From Bacteroidaceae bacterium (lineage in GTDB: Bacteria; Bacteroidota; Bacteroidia; Bacteroidales; Bacteroidaceae): a DNA stretch of 64,000 bases. The number at the start of each line of letters is the position of its first letter. Within the stretch, counting starts at the first letter, position 1. Shown one piece after another: positions 1-6,465 of the stretch. The position numbers and the translations under genes are program-made. The stretch covers positions 10,093 through 74,092 of the forward strand of contig JAGBPB010000070.1 in assembly GCA_017633615.1 (NCBI GenBank). Reading direction: 5' to 3'. The notes beneath the pieces are model-generated. The model was given only the letters and a program-made list of their open reading frames with translations. It made no database searches and was not told the origin of the DNA.

Positions 1-99
1 AATCACGAATGCCAAAAACAGCGCTCCACCCCAGTAAGGCAATGCCTTCTTTGTGAATACTCTCCTGAATCCTTTCTCCTGTTCTATTATTCTGTCCAT
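1..99 (-). CDS. N-terminus of an HlyD/MacA-type efflux adaptor (partial)
   Basis: Only the first 33 codons are in the window; the gene runs off the left edge. The peptide starts MDRIIEQEKGFRRVF and enters a hydrophobic stretch (ALPYWGGALFLAFVI), which fits a cytoplasmic N-tail followed by the single membrane anchor of a periplasmic adaptor protein. It lies 21 bases downstream of the TolC-family gene on the same strand, and TolC plus membrane-fusion protein is a standard tripartite export pairing. The family call is inferred from this topology and neighbour, since no adaptor domain is visible. It would share the sigma-54 promoter in front of the TolC gene. Confidence 0.6.
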   Translation of the reverse strand, partial: MDRIIEQEKGFRRVFTKKALPYWGGALFLAFVI

Positions 100-120
100 A
101 GTGGTAATTATTATCGGTAA

Positions 121-1458
121 TTAAAACTGGTCAATGTAATCTATGCCTCTGTAATATTTCACAACGCTCTGCTTGATGACAAGCTTGAAGAGTGAGTTCA
201 TAAGGTCTGCGTTGGCCTTGAGCAGGCTGCCGTTTATGGTTCTGAACTCAAGCGGTGACACAAGCCCCTGCTCCAGCTTCTTCATATTAAGCCGGTAAGC
301 CTCCTGCTGCACCTGAGCCTTATGCTCTGCCTGCAAATATGCAGCCATTGCCCCGTCACAATCCTGTGCTGCACGGCGGAACTCCTGTATAACCTCACGG
401 CCCTTCTGTTCCTTCTCGGCCGATGCAATGACGCGGGCATTACGCTTGCGGGCTATAGTGGAGTGCTTCTTGAGTCCTTCAAACAAAGGAATGGAGAGAG
501 CTAGTTGCACATACTCACCTCCGTTATTGCGGAACTGGTCCTTGAACGGATCAGTGTTCACGCCATCCATAGTGAAATAGCTTGTGTTCCAGCCTGCATA
601 GAGTGAGAGGCTGGGAAGCAGTTGCCAACGGGCGGTGCTGAGCTCCCTCTCACTGTTAAGTTCATTGAGTGAAGCTATCCTGAAATCACGGTTGCCTGCA
701 AGTATTGAGCTGTACTCAACATCACCGCTCTCAGTTTCCATATCCGGTTCCGGGAGCTCTGAATCAATTATAAGTTCCTTATCCTCAGGCCAGAACATAA
801 GGTCTGAGAGTATGGTAAGCTGGTTTTTATACATATTCCTGGTATCAGTAAGTCCGTACTGGCAGTCTGCCAGGTCAGCCTCAGCCTGAATGACATCGGC
901 ATAACCCTTCTGCCCCAACTCCTCCTGCTTGCGAATCTTGGCAAGCGATGCCTCAGCATCAGCAACCTGCTGCTCATAAACATCGGCCAGGCGCTTGAAA
1001 TATACCGTATTGTAATAAGCCTCCATCACGGCCAGGCAGATCTCTGACTCAGCCTGCTTTTCACGAGACTCAGAAATCTCAAGGCTGGTCTTGGAGATAA
1101 GCACGTTGTTTACCGCCTTGAAACCTTCAAAAAGTGTAATGCCGGCGCTTAATCCGTAATTGTTATGGAAAGATGTCTGATTGAAATAAGTGTTGGTCTG
1201 AGGGTCAATGTTACGGCCAAAATTGTAATAGGCGTAAGTGTTGGCGCTGATAGACGGCATGAATGCTGCAAGCACCGCATCACGGCGTGCTATACGTGCA
1301 TCGGCAGTCTCAGCGTTCCGGATAAGAACCTTTGTGGAGTTTGAAATGGCATACTCCATGCAATCCTTAAGACTCATGGTCTGTCCGTAAAGAACTCCGG
1401 AACCGCTAACCGCCGCAACAATTGTCAAACCTAATATCCTAAAAACTCTCTTTATCAT
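121..1458 (-). CDS. TolC-family outer membrane efflux protein
   Basis: This 445-residue protein is the outer-membrane exit duct of a tripartite efflux or secretion pump. It has a signal peptide (MIKRVFRILGLTIVAAVSG to about residue 25), then the TolC opening MSLKDCMEYAISNS. Two internally similar long helical halves follow, including LEISESREKQAESEI, a helical stretch near LAKIRKQEELGQKGYADVIQ, and the second-half motif KLEQGLVSPLEF. The length is normal for the family. It is the first gene after a consensus sigma-54 promoter and is followed by an adaptor gene, so it probably heads a regulated efflux operon controlled by the kinase/NtrC pair encoded upstream. The substrate cannot be told from the sequence. 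Confidence 0.9.
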   Translation of the reverse strand: MIKRVFRILGLTIVAAVSGSGVLYGQTMSLKDCMEYAISNSTKVLIRNAETADARIARRDAVLAAFMPSISANTYAYYNFGRNIDPQTNTYFNQTSFHNNYGLSAGITLFEGFKAVNNVLISKTSLEISESREKQAESEICLAVMEAYYNTVYFKRLADVYEQQVADAEASLAKIRKQEELGQKGYADVIQAEADLADCQYGLTDTRNMYKNQLTILSDLMFWPEDKELIIDSELPEPDMETESGDVEYSSILAGNRDFRIASLNELNSERELSTARWQLLPSLSLYAGWNTSYFTMDGVNTDPFKDQFRNNGGEYVQLALSIPLFEGLKKHSTIARKRNARVIASAEKEQKGREVIQEFRRAAQDCDGAMAAYLQAEHKAQVQQEAYRLNMKKLEQGLVSPLEFRTINGSLLKANADLMNSLFKLVIKQSVVKYYRGIDYIDQF

Positions 1459-1490
1459 ATTTTACAGTCTGTTTTGATTACACATTTTAT

Positions 1491-1507
1491 AATGCAATCC
1501 GCGTGCC
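1491..1507 (-). promoter_or_regulatory. Sigma-54 (-24/-12) promoter of the TolC operon
   Basis: Read on the minus strand, the site is TGGCACGCGGATTGCAT. It matches the RpoN consensus TGGCACG-N4-TTGCA/T exactly, with the -24 GG and -12 GC ten bases apart. Transcription would start near 1481, leaving about 23 bases of leader before the ATG at 1458. No TAnnTTTG promoter is seen closer to the gene. A sigma-54-dependent activator is encoded just upstream, which makes this the likely target. Confidence 0.85.
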
Positions 1508-1552
1508 AAACTCATAAAATACTGACAATCAGAGAAGTAACTTTTTGAGCAG

Positions 1553-1599
1553 GTGTAAAAAACTGTAAAGCTTTACACTTTTCTGTAAAGCCTTTACAG
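1553..1599. promoter_or_regulatory. Tandem palindromic activator sites upstream of the sigma-54 promoter
   Basis: Two palindromes of the same type occur: TGTAAAGCTTTACA at 1564-1577 (perfect, 14 bp) and CTGTAAAGCCTTTACAG at 1583-1599 (perfect arms, one central base). Their centres are about 20.5 bp apart, two helical turns, and an extra half site TGTAAA lies at 1553-1558. They sit 46-110 bp upstream of the sigma-54 promoter, the usual distance for enhancer sites of NtrC-type activators. The likely binder is the Fis-type HTH of the regulator encoded at 2594-3928; that assignment is inference. Confidence 0.7.
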
Positions 1600-1704
1600 T
1601 ACAATTGGGGACAGACCCCTTTTGTACTTTTTATTGAGACGTTTTTGATTTAAGAATTACTTTTCCAAAAAAGTACAAAAGGGGTCTGTCCCCAATTGTA
1701 CTGT
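1596..1704. repeat. Long inverted repeat, BIME-like (palindromic element copy A)
   Basis: The arms 1596-1632 and 1668-1704 are perfect reverse complements over 37 bases, with a 35-base centre. Each arm is itself an imperfect hairpin (GTACAA..GGGGACAGACCCC..TTGTAC). The core CAATTGGGGACAGNCCCCTTTTG is shared with the two elements inside cbiA at 28365-28443 and 28858-28936. The left end overlaps the last bases of the upstream activator palindrome. Such nested palindromes resemble REP/BIME sequences mobilised in trans by RAYT transposases, but no transposase is in the window. Confidence 0.85.
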
Positions 1705-1718
1705 CTGACACTATTGTG

Positions 1719-2594
1719 TCATCGGAAGATCAAAGTGAAAGTGGTTTCAGCGGAGTCACTGCGGGTAAGCTCTATGGTACCGTTGTGATTGCGCATAATC
1801 TGGCGCGAGATGCTAAGCCCGATGCCGCTGCCCTGAGCCTTGGTGGTAAAGAACGGAACAAATATCTGCTCCTGGCTCTCAGGAGAGATAGGCTCACCGT
1901 CATTTGAAACAAGCAGGATAACCTCATCATCCTGCCCCATCCTGCCGGTAATGGTAATATGATGAGCCCCCGCCTGAACAGCATTCTTGACAAGATTGAT
2001 GAGAATCTGTGAAACCTGCCCCTCATCAACATAAATCATAAGGTCAGGTTCATCGGCATGATATGCACATACAGCCCCCGCATCCGTAACCATCTGGCTG
2101 TTGAGTGAGAACACCTTGTTTATAAGTTCCTCAACCATGATGGCCTTCTTGACCGGACGAGCCACACCGCTAAGCTGGCGGTAAGTCTCAACAAACTTTA
2201 TTAGGTTCTTTGATGAGTCCGATATGGTTTCCAGGCCCGCCTTCACGTCAAGTTCACTGTGGCCGTTCTCATCCATAGACTTGGAGAGCGTATCGCTGAG
2301 CGAAGCCACAGGCGATACCGTATTCATAATCTCATGCGTGAGCACGCGTATAAGTTTGGTCCAGGAGTCCTGCTCATGTTGCTGCCGCTGCTGCTCAAAT
2401 ATGGTGCGTATGCGGTTAAGCGTGCGGTTAAAGCGGTTCTTGTCTCGGAAACTGAAGTTGAGTTCACCGTCCTCAAGAGCATCCATCATATATGCCACTT
2501 TCTTGCGGTCACCGCGCCGGGTAAGTACGCAAGCTATCACGGCAGTTACCACAACCGCAGCAAGGACTATCAGTATGACGGTGCCGGTGGTCAT
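1719..2594 (-). CDS. Short membrane-anchored sensor histidine kinase
   Basis: This 291-residue protein has one N-terminal membrane segment (about residues 4-25), a short linker and a kinase core. It shows the H-box LTHEIMNTVSPVASL (phospho-acceptor His near residue 88), the N-box NLVKNAVQA, an F-box FVPFFTTK and the G2 box GSGIGLSISRQIM. The G1 box is atypical (SNDGEPI rather than DxGxG). No periplasmic or PAS sensor domain is present, so it is shorter than most kinases of this pair type and may sense through the membrane segment or a partner. Its ATG overlaps the stop of the upstream response regulator by one base, so the two are translationally coupled. Confidence 0.88.
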   Translation of the reverse strand: MTTGTVILIVLAAVVVTAVIACVLTRRGDRKKVAYMMDALEDGELNFSFRDKNRFNRTLNRIRTIFEQQRQQHEQDSWTKLIRVLTHEIMNTVSPVASLSDTLSKSMDENGHSELDVKAGLETISDSSKNLIKFVETYRQLSGVARPVKKAIMVEELINKVFSLNSQMVTDAGAVCAYHADEPDLMIYVDEGQVSQILINLVKNAVQAGAHHITITGRMGQDDEVILLVSNDGEPISPESQEQIFVPFFTTKAQGSGIGLSISRQIMRNHNGTIELTRSDSAETTFTLIFR

Positions 2595-3928
2595 CAGAGT
2601 CCGTACTTTTTAAGTTTGGCGTAGAAAGTGGGGCGGCTCACACCCATCATCTTGGCGGCGGCCGATATGTTTCCGCGGCAGCGGGTCATGGCCTCGCGCA
2701 CCAGGCGCTCCTCATCATAACCCTCCAGCATAGACTCTTTCAAACTGCCGTTGAGTGACTGCGATGTCTCAAAACCTATGTCATCACGGCCCAAACGGAT
2801 GCCGTCAGAGAGTATAACGGCTTTCTCAATGCAGTTCTGCAGTTCACGTACATTACCGCTCCAGGTATGGTTAAGCAAAGCTGTCTCAGCCTGGGCGTCA
2901 ATGCCCTCAAGCGGACGGTGATACTTCTCGGCAAACACGCGTAAGAACGTCAATGCCAGCGGAATGATGTCTTCACGACGCTCCCTGAGCGGCGGCAGTT
3001 CAATATGTACGGTATTGATACGGTAGTACAGATCCTCACGGAAACGGCCCTCACGTACCAGCTTGCCCAGGTCCGTATTGGTAGCACAGATAAGACGAAT
3101 ATCAACGGGTATGGCATCGGTACCACCTACCCTTACTATGCTTCGGTTCTGAATGGCACGCAACAGTTTGGCCTGTAGGTGCAGCGGTATGTTGCCAATC
3201 TCATCAAGGAAAAGTGTACTGCCGTCGGCCTGCTCAAACTTGCCCTGATGGTCAGCATAAGCATCAGTAAAGGATCCCTTTACGTGACCAAAGAGTTCAC
3301 TCTCAAACAGAGTCTCGGTAATGGCACCCGCATCTACAGCCACCATCTGCTTGCCGTTACGCAGGCTTGCAGCGTGTATCTCACGAGCCAGGACATCCTT
3401 ACCGGTACCGTTCTCGCCGGTGATGAGCACGGTGGCATCGGTGGGGGCAATCTTCTCAATCTGGCGCTTTATCTCAAGCATTCGGGTGGATTCGCCCCAA
3501 TACATTCCTGTACTGACGGGCGCAACAGGCTTGGAAGCCCTGCGGCCTTTGTCAAGGGCTGCCTTAAGTACCTCAACCAGTTTCTCATTCTCCCATGGCT
3601 TGACAATGAAATCAAAAGCTCCGCGTTTCATACCCTCAACGGCCAGCTGGACATCGGCATAAGCGGTGAACAGAACCACCTCTATCTGAGGTGCTATCTT
3701 CTTGATCTCATTAATCCAGTAAAGGCCCTCATTACCGGTGTTGATGTCTGTGTTGAAATTCATGTCCAGCAGAATGACATCGGGACGGAACATGCCTATG
3801 GTGCTTACCAACTGAACGGGCGACGGTATGGTTCTTACCTCACCGAAATAGAGCGGCAACAGCATCTCCAACGCCTTGCGTATCCCGGCATTATCATCAA
3901 CAACCAGTATTTTACCTTTCTTGACCAT
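2594..3928 (-). CDS. Sigma-54-dependent response regulator, NtrC family
   Basis: This 444-residue transcription activator has three domains. The receiver has D11-D12, phospho-acceptor D55 in VILLDMN and K110. The AAA+ domain has Walker A GENGTGKD at 171-178, a sigma-54 contact loop GSFTDA in place of the common GAFTGA, and the Walker B region STLFLDEIG. The C-terminus is a Fis-type HTH (NISAAAKMMGVSRPTFYAKL). The start at 3928 is chosen because the longer open frame begins with TTG inside the -7 promoter box. It is followed by its kinase and then by a sigma-54 promoter with paired palindromes, so it probably activates the TolC operon. Confidence 0.93.
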   Translation of the reverse strand: MVKKGKILVVDDNAGIRKALEMLLPLYFGEVRTIPSPVQLVSTIGMFRPDVILLDMNFNTDINTGNEGLYWINEIKKIAPQIEVVLFTAYADVQLAVEGMKRGAFDFIVKPWENEKLVEVLKAALDKGRRASKPVAPVSTGMYWGESTRMLEIKRQIEKIAPTDATVLITGENGTGKDVLAREIHAASLRNGKQMVAVDAGAITETLFESELFGHVKGSFTDAYADHQGKFEQADGSTLFLDEIGNIPLHLQAKLLRAIQNRSIVRVGGTDAIPVDIRLICATNTDLGKLVREGRFREDLYYRINTVHIELPPLRERREDIIPLALTFLRVFAEKYHRPLEGIDAQAETALLNHTWSGNVRELQNCIEKAVILSDGIRLGRDDIGFETSQSLNGSLKESMLEGYDEERLVREAMTRCRGNISAAAKMMGVSRPTFYAKLKKYGL

Positions 3929-3950
3929 TATCTTTAAGAATATGATGTAG

Positions 3951-3958
3951 CAAAGATA
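3951..3958 (-). promoter_or_regulatory. Bacteroidetes -7 box for the regulator/kinase operon
   Basis: On the minus strand this reads TATCTTTG, a match to TAnnTTTG, 22 bases before the ATG at 3928. It lies back to back with the plus-strand promoter of the riboswitch operon. I see no clear -33 TTTG. Confidence 0.6.
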
Positions 3959-3969
3959 CAATATTTTTG

Positions 3970-3977
3970 TACATTTG
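3970..3977 (+). promoter_or_regulatory. Bacteroidetes -7 box for the cobalamin riboswitch operon
   Basis: TACATTTG matches TAnnTTTG and ends seven bases before the first base of the riboswitch P1 stem at 3984, which is where a transcript start is expected. Confidence 0.65.
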
Positions 3978-3983
3978 CCTCCA

Positions 3984-4165
3984 GATACGGTGATACCGCC
4001 GCCTGCGGTGACGGTATAGAGGGAATCCGGTTATAATCCGGAACAGTGCCCGCTACTGTAATGTTCATATATCCCGGAGGAATCAAATTGCCACTGCTTA
4101 ATAAATAAAAAGGACGGGCGGGAAGGCACCTCAAGGGAGAACAGAGTCAGGAAACCTGCCGTATC
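3984..4165 (+). promoter_or_regulatory. Adenosylcobalamin riboswitch aptamer
   Basis: The region has the conserved core of the B12 riboswitch. P1 is a perfect 7-bp helix GATACGG (3984-3990) with CCGTATC (4159-4165). GGGAATCCGG..CCGGAA lies at 4021-4042, GTGCCCGCTACTGTAA at 4047-4062, GGCGGGAAGGC near 4126, and the B12 box AGTCAGGAAACCTGCC at 4145-4160. It sits directly behind a -7 promoter box and before the first TonB-dependent receptor. In this family bound cobalamin lowers expression of the downstream genes, so the receptor, chelatase and ABC genes should be repressed when cobalamin is plentiful. Confidence 0.93.
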
Positions 4166-4175
4166 ATATTTTTAA

Positions 4176-4214
4176 GGACAAAGGCTCCGGGCCAGAACCT
4201 GTCCGCACGTTTTT
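4176..4214 (+). terminator. Possible riboswitch expression platform hairpin
   Basis: GGACA (4176-4180) pairs with TGTCC (4200-4204), with AGG/CCT and GGC/GCC pairs inside. A five-T run follows at 4210-4214, five bases past the stem. This could be a weak intrinsic terminator or a fold that hides the AGGA at 4220-4223 ahead of the ATG at 4228. The sequence alone does not decide between transcriptional and translational control. Confidence 0.4.
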
Positions 4215-4227
4215 GTATCAGGAATTA

Positions 4228-6465
4228 ATGCTAAAGAAGTTATTTCTTTTAGTGTTTGTATGCGCCTCTATTACCACATGGGCACAAGTCACCCTGGGAG
4301 GCATAGTAGTTGACTCTGAGACAGGCAAGCCTGTCCAGGGAGCCAACATCCGTGTTGAGCACAGTCTCAGCGGCAGCGCCACCAACAGCAAGGGTGAGTT
4401 CACAATAACCAACCTTCCGGATCAGGAGTCTTACAAGTTAAGCGTTACCCACGTATCATATCTGCCTGTAACGGTTACATCAGGCAAGGATAACAGCATA
4501 ATAGTAAAGATGCAGGAGAGTTACATCAACCTGGGGCAGGTGGTCGTAACCGGTACCGGCACACACCGCCGCATGACCAACTCTCCCGTACCTATTCAGG
4601 TAATCACGGCCAAGGATATTGAGAACGCCGGAGCCACATCGCTTGAGGATGCGCTCACCAAGCTCTCTCCCAATATTACCACAATGACCAACGGCATGGG
4701 CACATTCCTGAACCTTAACGGAATGGGCCAGGATTACATGATAATCCTTGAGAACGGTCACCGTCTGGGCGGCGATGAGCGTTTGGCACGCATCAGCACC
4801 GGCAACATCAAACGTATTGAGATACAGAGCGGTGCGGCATCGGCCCTGTACGGAAGCGAGGCTATAGGAGGCGTAATCAACATAATAACTGATGATTCCA
4901 AGAGCGGCATAGGTGCATCCGGCTATACGCATTACACCAGCAAAGGCCGTTTTACACAAACCATTGATGCCGATGTCTCAGCAGGCCGTCTGTCATCATA
5001 TACCACCTATCAGCGCAAGGAGGCCGATAACTGGCAGGTGAACGATATTGACGAGGAGGGTTACAAGACGGGACGCCCCATGTCAGCCGGCTACCGTTCT
5101 GACAACCTGAGCCAAAGGTTTACATTTACGGTCAATGACAAGCTCAACCTCTCTGTACGCGGCAACTACAACAACTATGATACCCGTCGCCCTGAGACAG
5201 CCACCTACTTCAAGAAAAGCACCAAGAAGGATGCTGACGGCAACTACATTTACAATGAGACACAGGCCTACACCTACAACATGTCACACCGCACATGGTT
5301 ATACGGCTTGAGTGCCGATTATATGATAAGCCCATCGGCATACATTGAGGCCGATTTCTACAGTGACAACTTTACATCATCATACAAGTACTTCAGCAAG
5401 AGCGGTGATTTTATGCCGGGCGATGAGCAGACACGCAAGGAGACCGTCTATTATGACGGGACCATAAAGGGAATATTCAAGCCTGACAACATGAACAAGC
5501 TGTCTGTGGGAATGGAGTACATCAACGAGCAGCTGCGCAGTGAATCAGACAATATCAGTTTTGAAAACATGTACACTGCCGCCGCATTCGTACAGGATGA
5601 GATTTCCATTACCGAGAATATCCAGGCTGTAGCAGGCGTACGTTATCTGTACAACGGTAACTTCAAGAGTCACGCCACGCCCAATGTATCACTCATGTAC
5701 AAACCGGGCAATTTCCGTTTCAGGGCAGCATGGTCAGCAGGATACCGCTCTCCCACCCTAAGCCAGATCTGGGCTACTGACCAGAGCAAGACTGCCAGCC
5801 GCGCCACCGTAGGTAATCCTGACCTGAAACCTGAAAAGAGCCGTTCAGGCTCAATCAACGCTGAATACTCAAATCAGCGTCTCTCCATATCGGTTACCGG
5901 AATGATGAACAATGTGACCGATATGATAAACTACCGCGTCCTTAGCGATGCTGAGATAACAGCACTGGGATATGATGCCCTGCACGCTGATTTCAAGACC
6001 ATACGCCAGCGCAGCAATATAGATGAGGCCCACATCAAGAGCCTTAACGTAAATGCCAATGTCTATCTGGGCGCCGGATTCACTGTGGGCGGCGGATATG
6101 TATTCACTGACTCCAAGGCTATAAGTGACGGAAAGGAAACTCCCGTTGATAAGAGCGTCAAGCACAGCGGTAACGTGAACGCCCGCTGGGACCACAACTG
6201 GGGCAACTATCACCTTAACGTGAACCTGAACGGTCATATGCAGGGTGAGCGTTGGTCAAGCACCTACGGCTACGCCCCCGCATACAGCCAGTGGGATCTG
6301 AACACCACTCACACATTCTACATTGAGGACTTTATCCTGGAACCGGGAATAGGCATAGAGAATATTTTCAATGAGCGTGACACCCGCCCCTGGAACAGCA
6401 ACTTCTCAACCATAAACCCCGGCAGAGCCGTTTACATCAGTCTGGCAATGAAATTCCGCAAGTAA
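4228..6465 (+). CDS. TonB-dependent receptor with carboxypeptidase-regulatory-like N-domain
   Basis: This 745-residue outer-membrane active-uptake receptor is the first gene behind the cobalamin riboswitch. A signal peptide (MLKKLFLLVFVCASITTWAQ) is followed by a CarboxypepD_reg-like domain (about residues 22-105, TLGGIVVDSETGKPVQGANI), a plug (VVVTGTGTHRRMTNSPVPIQ through GSEAIGGVINIIT) and a long beta-barrel ending YISLAMKF-RK. The start is placed at the ATG after AGGA rather than at the upstream TTG. Regulation points to a cobalamin or other tetrapyrrole substrate. The stop is immediately followed by the ATG of a second receptor. Whether it is a true BtuB or a haem or porphyrin receptor cannot be settled by eye. 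Confidence 0.92.
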   Translation: MLKKLFLLVFVCASITTWAQVTLGGIVVDSETGKPVQGANIRVEHSLSGSATNSKGEFTITNLPDQESYKLSVTHVSYLPVTVTSGKDNSIIVKMQESYINLGQVVVTGTGTHRRMTNSPVPIQVITAKDIENAGATSLEDALTKLSPNITTMTNGMGTFLNLNGMGQDYMIILENGHRLGGDERLARISTGNIKRIEIQSGAASALYGSEAIGGVINIITDDSKSGIGASGYTHYTSKGRFTQTIDADVSAGRLSSYTTYQRKEADNWQVNDIDEEGYKTGRPMSAGYRSDNLSQRFTFTVNDKLNLSVRGNYNNYDTRRPETATYFKKSTKKDADGNYIYNETQAYTYNMSHRTWLYGLSADYMISPSAYIEADFYSDNFTSSYKYFSKSGDFMPGDEQTRKETVYYDGTIKGIFKPDNMNKLSVGMEYINEQLRSESDNISFENMYTAAAFVQDEISITENIQAVAGVRYLYNGNFKSHATPNVSLMYKPGNFRFRAAWSAGYRSPTLSQIWATDQSKTASRATVGNPDLKPEKSRSGSINAEYSNQRLSISVTGMMNNVTDMINYRVLSDAEITALGYDALHADFKTIRQRSNIDEAHIKSLNVNANVYLGAGFTVGGGYVFTDSKAISDGKETPVDKSVKHSGNVNARWDHNWGNYHLNVNLNGHMQGERWSSTYGYAPAYSQWDLNTTHTFYIEDFILEPGIGIENIFNERDTRPWNSNFSTINPGRAVYISLAMKFRK

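Noticed and set aside
1596..1704. Simple bidirectional terminator between the kinase and tolC genes
   Set aside because: The length (37-bp perfect arms), nested hairpins and the shared core with two copies inside cbiA point to a repeat family. It may still act as a terminator.
3934..4134. Minus-strand open frame across the cobalamin riboswitch
   Set aside because: The region is explained by the aptamer, with conserved unpaired bases and a perfect P1 helix, and by two divergent promoters.
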